DNA from: a virus
Virus record (IMG/VR): IMGVR_UViG_3300032173_000008
Span: 1 to 53,563 of that record
DNA length: 53,563 bases
Reading direction: 5' to 3' (one strand)
Part shown: positions 6,583 through 14,825 of the stretch, piece by piece
Position numbering within the stretch: position 1 is the first letter of the stretch
How the letters are laid out: each line of letters opens with the position of its first letter
The notes under the pieces: model-generated
The model's database searches: none
What the model was told of the DNA's origin: nothing
The model's input: the letters and a program-made list of their open reading frames with translations, nothing else
Made by a program: the position numbers and the translations under genes

Positions 6583-7658
6583 GCGAAAAACGCTTTCACG
6601 CGGCCTCCCAGATCTTCCCAATGATGGACCCAGGCGAGATCGCAAATCTCGCCGATGACATCAAAAACAACGGACTGCGCGAGCCCATCGTGCTCGATAG
6701 CCAGAAAGGGCTCATCGTCGACGGACGTAACCGATTCCTCGCGTGCCGAATAGCTGGGGTCAAGCCGCAGTACGTTGTGTGGGACGGCCGAGGATCACTC
6801 CTGTCGTACGTGGTTTCTCTAAACCTGCACCGCAGGCATCTGGATGCGAGCCAGCGGGCGATGGTGGCAGCCAAGCTCGCCACGCTGTGCGACGGTCAGC
6901 GCCAGCTCGGCAAATTTGCCGAGGTGGCGACCCAGGCAGAAGCGTCGGAAATGCTCAACGTCGGCGAACGCACCATCAGACACGCCCGCGAAGTGACTGC
7001 CCACGGCGTCCCCGAGCTCGTCGCCGCTGTCGAGCGTGGTCGCGTGAGCGTGAGCGCCGCTGCCGACCTGGCAGACGATTCTGAGGAAGAGCAGCGAAGG
7101 GTGCTCGAGCTATCCGATGACGAGGTCCTGGCGAGAGCTAAAGAAATCCGCGCAAGCCATGCGCAGGACAACGGTCGCGGCGACGAGTGGCGCACTCCGC
7201 CCGATTACATCGATCGGGCCCGCCGCGTCATGGGATCCATCGACCTCGATCCGGCGTCGACCGCGCGAGCCAACGAGATCGTCAAGGCCAAGGCGTTCTT
7301 CGACAAAGGCATCGACGGGCGCACTCGCGAGTGGCGCGGGAATGTTTGGCTCAACCCACCGTTCAGCACGCCGTTGATCGGCGAGTTCGTCAGCATGCTG
7401 GTCGACGCGACCGAAGACAAGAAGGTTCCACAGGCAACCCTGCTGACCAATAACGCTACTGAGACGGGGTGGTTTCAGCAGGCGTTACGGGCGGCCGACT
7501 TTTGTTGCTTTCCTGACCAGCGCATCGCGTTCATCGGTGCCGACGGCCGGCCGGCGCCTGGGAATCGCCAAGCGCAGGCGTTCTTTTTCTTCGGATGCGA
7601 CCTCGCCCTCGTGCAGCGCGAGTTCGGACCTGTCGGGACGTTGGTCACGACGATCTAG
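6579..7658 (+). CDS. ParB-like N-terminus fused to Dam-type DNA adenine methyltransferase
   Basis: 359 residues. Residues ~5-90 are a ParB/sulfiredoxin-like domain (FPMMDPGEIANLADDIKNNG, LIVDGRNRFLA) followed by a helical region with an HTH (ASEMLNVGERTIRHAREV). The C-terminal third matches the phage DNA N6-adenine methyltransferase family: DEWRTPPDYIDRA, SIDLDPAS and the catalytic NPPF in VWLNPPFS. The product probably methylates phage DNA, perhaps against restriction; the ParB part may give DNA contact or CTP/nuclease activity. Starts in an ATGA overlap with the HNH gene. Confidence 0.85.
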   Translation: MSEKRFHAASQIFPMMDPGEIANLADDIKNNGLREPIVLDSQKGLIVDGRNRFLACRIAGVKPQYVVWDGRGSLLSYVVSLNLHRRHLDASQRAMVAAKLATLCDGQRQLGKFAEVATQAEASEMLNVGERTIRHAREVTAHGVPELVAAVERGRVSVSAAADLADDSEEEQRRVLELSDDEVLARAKEIRASHAQDNGRGDEWRTPPDYIDRARRVMGSIDLDPASTARANEIVKAKAFFDKGIDGRTREWRGNVWLNPPFSTPLIGEFVSMLVDATEDKKVPQATLLTNNATETGWFQQALRAADFCCFPDQRIAFIGADGRPAPGNRQAQAFFFFGCDLALVQREFGPVGTLVTTI

Positions 7659-7699
7659 CGTTTACCGCCGGCATGCCGCTGGCGTAGGAGGATAGCAGA

Positions 7700-8143
7700 G
7701 TGCGAATCACCAAGACGTTTGACGCTGACGTGAAGTCCATCACACTAAAAAAAGCCAAGGACTCAGAAGAGAAGGTCGTCGTTCCGATCCTGGGCCTGAC
7801 GCTGACGTACAAGCAGCTTACCGACTTTGTTGGCCCCGAGCTCAGCAACATGGTGAGCCAGGCGTCCACCGACAACGACGGCAAGGTGCCATTCGCGCAG
7901 ATCAAGCCAGCCATCGTCTACGAATCCCACCAAGTGAAGTTTGGCGACCGCAAGCAGATCTCAACCTTCCCTGTCGCCAAGAAGATCGTTCCGCTCGGCA
8001 GCGGAGTCCGGCTCGAGCTGGCTCTACCGTTCACGTTTTGCAAACAGCACTTCGACGCCCTGGTGGCGAATTTCCCGGGCGCTATCGACGTGGAGCTCGA
8101 GCCGAGTCAGCAAGAGTTGCCACTTGCTGGTGACAAGTCGTGA
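7700..8143 (+). CDS. Hypothetical early protein
   Basis: 147 residues, GTG start at 7700 with TAGGAGGA upstream. Predicted alpha/beta with many short strands (MRITKTFDADVKSITLKKA, VVPILGLTLTYKQL). No family recognised. It sits immediately upstream of the RuvC-like gene (GTGA overlap at 8140) and so belongs to the replication/recombination block. Confidence 0.65.
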   Translation: MRITKTFDADVKSITLKKAKDSEEKVVVPILGLTLTYKQLTDFVGPELSNMVSQASTDNDGKVPFAQIKPAIVYESHQVKFGDRKQISTFPVAKKIVPLGSGVRLELALPFTFCKQHFDALVANFPGAIDVELEPSQQELPLAGDKS

Positions 8144-8676
8144 TCGTGGTGGGAATCGATCCTGGCATCACCGGCGGCATCGCCGCGGTGGGAGACGACT
8201 CGACCGCGGCCGTGATCGACATCCCTACCGTAGATGTCAAGGTCAACGGCAAATGCCGTCGGCGGGTCGACGTTGAGGCCCTAGCCTTGGAGATGCGCCG
8301 CCCGCCGGTATGTGACGCCAAGCTCGTGATCATCGAGCGGGCCCAAGCATCCACTCGCATGGGGGTATCGAGCGCGTTCGCTTACGGCGAGATATTCGGT
8401 CTCATCCGCGGAGTGGTGGCGGCCAACAAGATACCGATTCGGTTGGCGGGGGCGTCGCAGTGGAAGCGCGACCTCGGCCTCATCAAGCCTGGCTGCCGCG
8501 AGATTGGTCGCGATGACGAGCGCGAAAAAGGCTCGTCGCTCGATCTGGCTCGCAAGCTATTCCCCCGGCTCGCGGACAAGTTGGCGCGCGCTAAAGACGA
8601 CGGGAGGGCGGATGCGTTGCTGCTGGCCCATTGGGGACACGAGCAAATCGAATCGTCAAACACTGAGAGGTACTGA
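8140..8676 (+). CDS. RuvC-like Holliday-junction resolvase (RNase H fold)
   Basis: 178 residues, GTG start overlapping the previous stop. RNase H-fold acidic residues are visible: GIDPGITGGIAAV (first Asp), LVIIERAQ (Glu), and DDGRADALLLAHWG (last Asp). MGVSSAFAYGEIFGLIRGV is the typical RuvC-family helix. It should resolve branched replication or recombination intermediates before packaging, in step with RecT and the nuclease of the leftward unit. Length is normal for phage resolvases. Confidence 0.85.
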   Translation: MIVVGIDPGITGGIAAVGDDSTAAVIDIPTVDVKVNGKCRRRVDVEALALEMRRPPVCDAKLVIIERAQASTRMGVSSAFAYGEIFGLIRGVVAANKIPIRLAGASQWKRDLGLIKPGCREIGRDDEREKGSSLDLARKLFPRLADKLARAKDDGRADALLLAHWGHEQIESSNTERY

Positions 8677-8677
8677 G

Positions 8678-8956
8678 ATGGCGGACCAAGCAAAATACGA
8701 GTTCAAAAATCTGTGCGGCGTCTGGCTGAGTAAACCTCGCAAAGGGAAGGCCCGCTACATGTCGGGCACGCTCACCCGCGAGATGATCGCCGAGATCCTA
8801 TCGTGTTCGAATGAGGGCGATGGGGGCGTGCGACTCTTCATCCACAAGAACAACAAGCGGCCCGACAAGAAGGACCCCGACTACCGAATCAGTTGCGCGA
8901 AGTGCAGGCCGAAGGATGCGGCCCCCCCCCCGATCGATAACGGCGAGCCGTTCTGA
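8678..8956 (+). CDS. Hypothetical protein with SSB-like acidic PF tail
   Basis: 92 residues starting MADQAKYEFKNLCGVWLSK. A small basic/beta-rich protein ending in PPPIDNGEPF, similar in kind to the acidic Asp-Pro-Phe tip by which SSB recruits partners. A run of ten cytosines (8922-8931) lies just before the stop and encodes the prolines. It is placed between the resolvase and a nuclease, so a DNA-transaction role is plausible but unproven. Confidence 0.6.
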   Translation: MADQAKYEFKNLCGVWLSKPRKGKARYMSGTLTREMIAEILSCSNEGDGGVRLFIHKNNKRPDKKDPDYRISCAKCRPKDAAPPPIDNGEPF

Positions 8957-8988
8957 CCGGTTACAATTGGCGGTGGAGGTGACGATCG

Positions 8989-9525
8989 ATGCGTGAAGGA
9001 ATCCCAACGAAGTATGCGCACATCAATTTTCGTAGCCGTCTCGAGGCCCAATGGGCTCACTTCTTCGACGAGCTCGGGTGGCCGTGGGAATACGAGCCGT
9101 TCGACCTGAACGGATACATCCCGGACTTCGTCGTAAAGTTCCCGCACGCGCCGCTACTCGTCGAGGTCAAGCCGTGCGTCGTGATCGGCGAACTCGTGCC
9201 GTCAGCCGCCGAGAAGATCGAAAAATCTGGCTGGGTCAAAGAGGCGCTGATCGTCGGTGCGACGCTGTTTGGTGTCAGGTCATTCAAGGGCCTCGCTATC
9301 GGCATGCTTGCCGATCAGGAGTTCGGCGGCAAGTGGCAATGGGGACCTGGACTGCTTTCCAGATGCCCGACGTGCAATGAGCTATCTCTGTTTCACGAGC
9401 ACGCATCGTACCACTGCCGCCGGTGTGGAGCCGTCCGCGGCGACGGTGAGGAGCCGTACTCTGACCTCGAGCAGAGATGGGCTCGCGCCAAAAACAAAGT
9501 CCAGTGGAAAGGTGGATCGAGATGA
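8989..9525 (+). CDS. PD-(D/E)XK nuclease-like protein with zinc ribbon
   Basis: 178 residues. The N-terminal half shows the pattern of small phage nucleases: INFRSRLEAQWAHFFDELG, WEYEPFDL, then YIPDFVV and LLVEVKP (the D ... E-x-K active site). The C-terminal half has CPTCNE and CRRCG, a zinc ribbon. It is of the TnsA/VSR-like fold seen in many tailed phages, acting on DNA. Ends in an ATGA overlap with the replication initiator. Confidence 0.75.
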   Translation: MREGIPTKYAHINFRSRLEAQWAHFFDELGWPWEYEPFDLNGYIPDFVVKFPHAPLLVEVKPCVVIGELVPSAAEKIEKSGWVKEALIVGATLFGVRSFKGLAIGMLADQEFGGKWQWGPGLLSRCPTCNELSLFHEHASYHCRRCGAVRGDGEEPYSDLEQRWARAKNKVQWKGGSR

Positions 9526-10454
9526 CCTGGTTCAAGGTCGACGACGGCTTCCCCGAGCACCGAAAGCTTGAGGAGCTCGAAGCAAACGCCGACGAGTGGG
9601 CGGCATGCCTGGCGGTCTGGTTGGCTGCCGGATGTGACTGCTCGAGGCGCCTAACTGAGGGCAAAATATCGGCCGCGAGGCTGTCAAGAATCACTCCTTT
9701 TGGTCGCAAAGCGGTGGCCATCGCCGACCGTCTAGTAGGACTCAATCTGTGGGAAAAACACGGTATCGACTACACGTTCCACGACTGGCATGACTACCAG
9801 CCAGAAGCGGAAGTAGTTGAAGAGAATAGAGAAAAATCCAGAGAGCGGTGGCGCGAGTGGAAGAAGCGCAAGCGAGAGCAACGGGCCGCAAACGCGTTAG
9901 CAACCACTACCACAAACGCCGTAGCAAACGCGTTTGCAAACGTCCCTCTAACGGCGTCCCGACCCGACCCGATCCCGACCCGGATCCCGTCCCCGGATCC
10001 CGTCCCGACCCGTCCCCCTCCAGATCTAGATCAAAGCGAGAGTCCAGCGCGCGCGTCTGGCGTGTCGCTTCGCGACTTCGGGGACCAGGTCGCCAACAAC
10101 GGCTTGGCGATACAGCTCGGGCGCAGCGACCGGGAGCGGTTCTCGAAGCTGGCACCTGTTGAACAGTACGAGATTGACCACGCGCTTGCCAGGTCGAAGG
10201 GAAAGGGCGTCGGATACGCGCTGAGCGTCATCGAAGGAGAGCGCACCGATGCGCTCAAGGCCAAAGACCAACCACCATCGCAAGCCCCACCTCGCCGAAA
10301 CATGAGCCCATCCGAAGAACGAGCCCAAGAAAATGCCACACGCATCGAAGCCGAGCGCCTCGAAAGAAAACGGCTGAGGTCGCTTGGAAAGTCTGGGGAC
10401 GAAATCGAGCAGATCGAGAAACAGAACCGGCAGGCTGGGGCGGATCATGGATGA
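9522..10454 (+). CDS. Replication initiator / replisome organiser (lambda O-like)
   Basis: 310 residues. Residues 1-100 form the winged-helix pattern of phage replisome organisers (MTWFKVDDGFPEHRK, WAACLAVWLAAG, LVGLNLWEK, FHDWHDYQPEAE), followed by a very basic helix (REKSRERWREWKKRKREQ). The middle is low-complexity: an ANA/TTT-type repeat made by 12-bp DNA iterons, then Pro-Asp-Pro repeats. The C-terminus is charged and helical, and may contact the helicase. DnaB follows with an 8-base overlap, so the order mirrors lambda O then P. The internal iterons (9889-9948) make this gene a likely carrier of the replication origin. Confidence 0.75.
   Translation: MTWFKVDDGFPEHRKLEELEANADEWAACLAVWLAAGCDCSRRLTEGKISAARLSRITPFGRKAVAIADRLVGLNLWEKHGIDYTFHDWHDYQPEAEVVEENREKSRERWREWKKRKREQRAANALATTTTNAVANAFANVPLTASRPDPIPTRIPSPDPVPTRPPPDLDQSESPARASGVSLRDFGDQVANNGLAIQLGRSDRERFSKLAPVEQYEIDHALARSKGKGVGYALSVIEGERTDALKAKDQPPSQAPPRRNMSPSEERAQENATRIEAERLERKRLRSLGKSGDEIEQIEKQNRQAGADHG
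9889..9948 (+). repeat. Tandem 12-bp iterons, candidate replication origin
   Basis: Five consecutive 12-base units start at 9889, 9901, 9913, 9925 and 9937. Four begin CAAACG and the second is degenerate (CAACCA). Units 3-5 form the perfect 14-bp palindrome GCAAACGCGTTTGC at 9924-9937. Twelve bases keep the reading frame of the surrounding initiator gene. Lambda and relatives place their origin iterons inside the O gene in just this way. Confidence 0.6.
9957..10018 (+). repeat. GC-rich imperfect tandem repeat (GACCCG / GATCCCG units)
   Basis: A run of short units such as GACCCGACCC, GATCCCGACCC and GGATCCCGTCCC, encoding PDPIPTRIPSPDPVPTRPPP. It directly follows the iterons within the same gene. 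It may be a flexible linker only, or part of the origin structure; an A/T-rich unwinding stretch is not obvious here. Confidence 0.6.
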
Positions 10455-11967
10455 CGAACGCGACATCGAGAGCATGATGGCTCAGGTCGAAGAGACCGTG
10501 GCGCTGTGCGACGGTTCGGCGGATGCGATCAACACGTCCCGCGTGAAGCGCGGAGCTGCGCCCATCGACTGGCTGGGCGTCGAGAATCCCAAGCTGGACA
10601 AAAATAGCCCAGTGGCCAAAGCGCCGACCGAGGCGACAGTGCTCGGGGCGATCATGATCCTCGGGCAGAAAAAGATTCCGGCCGAAGTGCACGAGCTCGG
10701 CGTCGAATGCTTTACGCAGCAGCCCTACGCGTACGTCTGGTCGATGATCGAAGACTGCCTCGCTGAGGGACTCGATTGCGACGAGGTCACCGTGTGGGAT
10801 CGCATCGCGAAGGATGCTGACCGGCCGGCCGGGATCGAGTCCAACTTCCATTGCCTCACCGCGATATGCCCGAGCGTCGTCAACCTCGACCGCTGGGTCG
10901 CGGGTCTGGTCGCAGAAGCTGAGGGCAAGCGCCAACAGCTGCAGCTCGAGAACATCATGGGCAACAAGGACCTCGATGCAGAAACGAAAGCGGCCGAGGT
11001 ACAGCGGTTGCTGATGGGGGTCAAGCCGAAGTCTGGATCGATCCGCAGGGTGAAAGACTTGCTGCCAACGTGGCTCAACGACTTCCAGGCGGAACAAGTG
11101 GACCCTGAGCACGGCATCGTGGCGAAGACCGGGATCCCATCCATCGACCACAAGACCAAGCTCAAGGCGGGCGAGATGACTATCATCGCCGGCCGACCCG
11201 GCATGGGCAAGAGCGCGTTGGCTGGCAACATCGCCGCTTACTGCGCCGTGAGGGCCGGTGGTGACGTCGCTCTCTTCTCGCTCGAGATGACGGCGAGCGC
11301 GGTGATCACGCGGCTCGTGACCGCATCCGCGAGGATCAACCTCGGAGGGAAAATTCTCGACCACCAGTGGGGACGAATCATCGAGTCCGCAGACGGCATT
11401 TCGTCCATGTCGCTCTGGGTCGACGAGCGCTCGTCGCTGGATGTCTCCGACATGCGCTCGGCGCTGATGCGCGTGCCGAACACCAAGCTCATCGTGGTCG
11501 ACTACCTGGGCCTACTCAACGAAGACAAGCGGGCGCCGAGGCACGATCTGGCAGTCGGATGGAACGTGAAAGAGGTCAGAGCCCTCGCCAAAGACTTCGG
11601 TGCCCACGCCATCGTGTTGTGCCAGCTCAACCGAAAAGTCGAAGAACGCAAGCCGCCGATCCCGCAGCTGTCTGATCTGCGCGACTCGGGAAACATCGAG
11701 GAGCACGCGGACAACGTGTGGTTCGTCTACCGACCTGGCTACTACGACTCGAAGACTCCGGACAACGAGGCGACGATCATCGTCGACAAGCAGCGCCACG
11801 GGGAGAAGTCGCGAGTCGAAATTGGTTGGGACGGTGCCACGCAGAGGTTCTTCGACGTCGACACACAACACACGGATGAACCGCCGCAGCGCCCGCTATT
11901 CCTCGTGCCATCTGCAAAATCAGATGCCCACGATTGGAAGCAAGCGGCAGCCGGGAGAGATGACTGA
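10447..11967 (+). CDS. dnaB: Replicative DNA helicase, DnaB family
   Basis: 506 residues. The N-terminal DnaB domain (APTEATVLGAIMILGQKKIP, YAYVWSMIEDCLAEG) is followed by a RecA-type core with Walker A GRPGMGKS (about residues 249-256), ALFSLEMTASAV, Walker B LIVVDYLGLL, and motif DLRDSGNIEEHADNVWFVYRP with arginine finger region. Length is slightly above the usual 450-480 through an extra N-terminal 40 residues. ATG 10447 is chosen within the overlap with the initiator. It unwinds DNA at the phage fork; encoding its own DnaB means the phage need not recruit the host one. Confidence 0.93.
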   Translation: MDDERDIESMMAQVEETVALCDGSADAINTSRVKRGAAPIDWLGVENPKLDKNSPVAKAPTEATVLGAIMILGQKKIPAEVHELGVECFTQQPYAYVWSMIEDCLAEGLDCDEVTVWDRIAKDADRPAGIESNFHCLTAICPSVVNLDRWVAGLVAEAEGKRQQLQLENIMGNKDLDAETKAAEVQRLLMGVKPKSGSIRRVKDLLPTWLNDFQAEQVDPEHGIVAKTGIPSIDHKTKLKAGEMTIIAGRPGMGKSALAGNIAAYCAVRAGGDVALFSLEMTASAVITRLVTASARINLGGKILDHQWGRIIESADGISSMSLWVDERSSLDVSDMRSALMRVPNTKLIVVDYLGLLNEDKRAPRHDLAVGWNVKEVRALAKDFGAHAIVLCQLNRKVEERKPPIPQLSDLRDSGNIEEHADNVWFVYRPGYYDSKTPDNEATIIVDKQRHGEKSRVEIGWDGATQRFFDVDTQHTDEPPQRPLFLVPSAKSDAHDWKQAAAGRDD

Positions 11968-12155
11968 TGGGACTGTTGGCGCAGGAAGAGAAGCTGGATA
12001 GCGCGCCCGTGGCCGCGGCCAAGTTGCGAATCACCAAGATCCTCGAGGAGCAGCCATGGCTCAAAACCAAACCCAAGACCAGAGGCCGCAGGGGCTGGCA
12101 GCGGTCTTCGGCCAAAACTAAAACGCAGGCTGACGACGGCGGGAGGGCGGCGTGA
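11967..12155 (+). CDS. Small basic hypothetical protein
   Basis: 62 residues starting MGLLAQEEKLDSAPV, with a helix and a lysine/arginine-rich tail (TKPKTRGRRGWQRS). Starts in a TGATG overlap with the helicase stop and overlaps the next GTG start. No family recognised. Confidence 0.55.
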   Translation: MGLLAQEEKLDSAPVAAAKLRITKILEEQPWLKTKPKTRGRRGWQRSSAKTKTQADDGGRAA

Positions 12156-12409
12156 CCATGGCAACCGAAGAACGACCTCGTCGCTGGGCACTGGAGCACA
12201 ACGGGATCTGGCACGCGGTGATGCATGCCAATCACCACGTGGTTGGTCTCTGTCGACACGTGTTCCGGTCGGTGAGGACGCTGCCCGCCGGCGAGACACC
12301 CCCGATCGCGGAGATCTGCTGCGGGTGCCGAGGCGAGATTGAGCTGACTGCCAGGCATCGTCGCGCACCAAGCGCCGGTTCGCCGCCGGCTGCCGACGCG
12401 CAGGGGTAG
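12152..12409 (+). CDS. Small His/Cys-containing hypothetical protein
   Basis: 85 residues from GTG 12152, or 83 from ATG 12158. Contains WHAVMHANHHVVGLCRHVF and EICCGCRGEIE, possibly a metal-binding fold. Tightly packed between neighbours by GTGA overlap. No family recognised. Confidence 0.5.
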   Translation: MTMATEERPRRWALEHNGIWHAVMHANHHVVGLCRHVFRSVRTLPAGETPPIAEICCGCRGEIELTARHRRAPSAGSPPAADAQG

Positions 12410-12418
12410 TCTTTGATC

Positions 12419-12898
12419 ATGCAGAACAAACGGACACAGAGAAGAGGGAAGCGCCGAGGCGCCGCAAAGGTTGGCAGACCCCAAGCTGAGGTCAACTGGA
12501 AGGTCGTAGACGCCCTGTGCGCCGCCCAATCAACTGTCGATGGAATATGTGCTTACCTGGATATATCGCGCGTGACCATTTGGCGTGCCTGCAAACGGGA
12601 GCGCGGTTGCAATTTTGAAACCTACTTTCGTCAAAAACGAAAACGCGGCCTCGAGGGGTTGCGCGTCAAGCAGTACGAGCTGGCGATGAAGGGCGACAGG
12701 GTGATGCTCATCTGGACCGGGAAGCAATGGCTCGGCCAGAAAGAACCCCGTACGGTGCACGAGGTTAGCGGTCCCAAGGGAGGTCCTGTCACTGTCAATG
12801 TTGATGACGTGCTGGACCTGACCAAGCTGAGCGGGCCGGAGCTCGAAGCGTACGAGGTACTTCTGCGCAAGGCCGCCGGGAAGGGCGCATCGAGATGA
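12419..12898 (+). CDS. Putative terminase small subunit
   Basis: 159 residues. Basic N-terminus, then an HTH (VDGICAYLDISRVTIWRACK), then the pattern GLRVKQYELAMKGDRVMLIWTGKQWLGQKE common in small terminase-type phage proteins, and an acidic helical C-terminus (SGPELEAYEVLLRKA). Its place two genes upstream of the large terminase supports a role in DNA recognition for packaging. A TTG at 12413 with AGGGG six bases before it is an equally possible start. Confidence 0.65.
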   Translation: MQNKRTQRRGKRRGAAKVGRPQAEVNWKVVDALCAAQSTVDGICAYLDISRVTIWRACKRERGCNFETYFRQKRKRGLEGLRVKQYELAMKGDRVMLIWTGKQWLGQKEPRTVHEVSGPKGGPVTVNVDDVLDLTKLSGPELEAYEVLLRKAAGKGASR

Positions 12899-13299
12899 GT
12901 GCCGAGGGCGCGCTTAGATACGCCTACGTCGGTATGAGAAATCGGGCGATCTCGAATGGCTTGTACGCGCCCGGTTACCGTTTCTTCGAAATCGATCTCC
13001 TTGTCCGATTGCTACGCGACCTGAACGTGCTGTTCTGGGTTGCCGATCCAAACTACGGCATCTGTGGCAAGACGCCATCGCTCAACGGGGCGCCGGAAAT
13101 CGCGATTGTTACACCACCTCCAGCGAAGCCGGAGTCCAGAGGCCTGGCCATCTGGGTGTGCGGTACGAAGTGCCACCATCACGTTGCTACTCAAGACGAA
13201 AGATGGATCGATCATTTGCGCTCGTCTGGCTGGGAATGTTGCATCGCATTCCTAGCCGAGGACGTGCGCGTGGACTTGAGGCGGCTGGGCTACGAATGA
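12895..13299 (+). CDS. VRR-NUC-like protein, possibly degenerate
   Basis: 134 residues. The layout resembles the VRR-NUC nuclease family: LFWVADPNYGICGKTPSLNG, then APEIAIVTP, a strand GLAIWVCGTKC and the closing ATQDERWIDHLRSSGWECCIAF. The usual catalytic P-D is P-E here, and the usual E-L-K is replaced by a strand lacking the glutamate, so catalysis is doubtful. Lies between the terminase subunits with ATGA overlaps on both sides. Assignment is tentative. Confidence 0.45.
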   Translation: MSAEGALRYAYVGMRNRAISNGLYAPGYRFFEIDLLVRLLRDLNVLFWVADPNYGICGKTPSLNGAPEIAIVTPPPAKPESRGLAIWVCGTKCHHHVATQDERWIDHLRSSGWECCIAFLAEDVRVDLRRLGYE

Positions 13300-14825
13300 C
13301 AGCGAACCCACCCAGCAGTGATCTCTATCGCGTGGTCGGCGAGCTGTGCCGGCGCGACTTCGCGCGCTTCGTTCGCGAGGCCTGGCCGATCATCGACACG
13401 CGCGAACTCGTCTGGAGCTGGTACGTCGAGGCGATTTGCAGACATCTGCAAGCCGTCGCAGACGGTCAGATCCGTAACCTGCTGCTAAACATCCCGCCGG
13501 GGATGGGTAAAAGCACCCTGGTGTCGGTGCTGTGGCCGGCCTGGATGTGGCTGCGCCGACCGGACTACCAGCTACTGACGACGAGCCACGCCGAGCCGCT
13601 CGCGCTGCGTGACGCGGTGAAGGCGCGCGAGATCATGCGCTCGGTCTGGTACATGCAACTACGCGGCGACGCGTGGGATTTCAAAGGCGACCAGGACGTC
13701 AAGGGCTATTATGCCAACACTGCCGGCGGGCATCGTGTGTCATTCGGCCTCACCGGCCACACCGGATGGCGCGGCGATTGTCGCCTCGTCGACGACCCGC
13801 TGAATGCGAAGAAGTTCCCGACGCCCGGCGAGCTCGCCTCGGCGATCGAGGCCTGGGATTTCTCGCTGGCCACCCGCCTCAACGACCGCGACCATGCAGC
13901 GTCGATCGTTGTGATGCAGCGCCTGCACCAGGACGACCTCGCCGGACATCTCATCCGCCAGGGCGGATACGTGCACCTGCGTCTGCCGATGGAATTTGAG
14001 CCAGAGGATCGCTGCGACACCGGCATCTACCGTGACCCACGCGTCAACGCCGGCGACCTGCTCTGCCCGGAAGTGATCTCCTCGAGCGGCGTTGCCGAAA
14101 TCAAGCGTCCCCTGGGAAGCTACGGCGTGGCGAGCCAACTCCAACAGCACCCGGCGCCACCCGGCGGCTTCATCGTTAAGCGTGAGCACCTGAAGACGTA
14201 TCGCGTGCTGCCTGACAGCGCGTCTGATTTTCTCCAGTCGTGGGACTGCAACTTGAAACAGACCAAGTCCGGGTCGTTCATCGTTGGCCAGGTGTGGGCG
14301 CGCTCCGGATCTGCGCGTTACCTCGTCGACCAGGTGCGCGCTCGCGTGGGCTTTACCGAATCGATAGCCATGGTCAAGGCACTCACGGGGAAGTGGCCGC
14401 GGGCTGCGCTCAAGCTCGTCGAGGACGAAGCGAACGGGCCCGCGCTTGTCGACACCCTCAAGGGTGAGATCCCGGGCTTCAATCCGCCTGACGACAAGGA
14501 CATCTACCGGCCGAAGGACAGCAAAGAGGATCGGCTGCGCTCGCAGTTGCCGTACTTCGAGGCCGGCAACGTGTTCATACCCGACCCGTCAGCTGCGCCA
14601 TGGGTGAATGACTACGTCGAGGAAGTCGTCACGTTCCCCAGCGCACCAAGCGACGACCAGGTCGACACTACGACCCAAGCTTTGAGATGGTACCAGAAGC
14701 ATGAGCCGGCACTTTATGAATACAAAGCGACAACTGCCGACTTGGCCAAACGACAGCAAGATGATCGCCATTCCGTGCTCGCCCAAGGTGGCGGATTTCG
14801 CGGACGGCGCGGTGGAGTGATTTGA
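13296..14825 (+). CDS. terL: Terminase large subunit
   Basis: 509 residues. ATPase: Walker A NIPPGMGKST near residues 66-75, LLTTSHAEPLALRDAV, Walker B RLVDDPLNAKK; nuclease half with FLQSWDCNLK and VEDEANGPALVDTL. It is the motor that packages DNA into proheads and cuts it. The start (MTANPPSSDLYR) lies in the overlap with the previous gene. It resembles the terminase of Mu-type and related myophages; directly upstream of a gp29-like portal. Confidence 0.92.
   Translation: MTANPPSSDLYRVVGELCRRDFARFVREAWPIIDTRELVWSWYVEAICRHLQAVADGQIRNLLLNIPPGMGKSTLVSVLWPAWMWLRRPDYQLLTTSHAEPLALRDAVKAREIMRSVWYMQLRGDAWDFKGDQDVKGYYANTAGGHRVSFGLTGHTGWRGDCRLVDDPLNAKKFPTPGELASAIEAWDFSLATRLNDRDHAASIVVMQRLHQDDLAGHLIRQGGYVHLRLPMEFEPEDRCDTGIYRDPRVNAGDLLCPEVISSSGVAEIKRPLGSYGVASQLQQHPAPPGGFIVKREHLKTYRVLPDSASDFLQSWDCNLKQTKSGSFIVGQVWARSGSARYLVDQVRARVGFTESIAMVKALTGKWPRAALKLVEDEANGPALVDTLKGEIPGFNPPDDKDIYRPKDSKEDRLRSQLPYFEAGNVFIPDPSAAPWVNDYVEEVVTFPSAPSDDQVDTTTQALRWYQKHEPALYEYKATTADLAKRQQDDRHSVLAQGGGFRGRRGGVI

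Noticed and set aside
10255-11364. 369-codon minus-strand frame
   Set aside because: Complementary to the initiator end and the DnaB helicase; no motifs, His/Arg/Asp-rich shadow.
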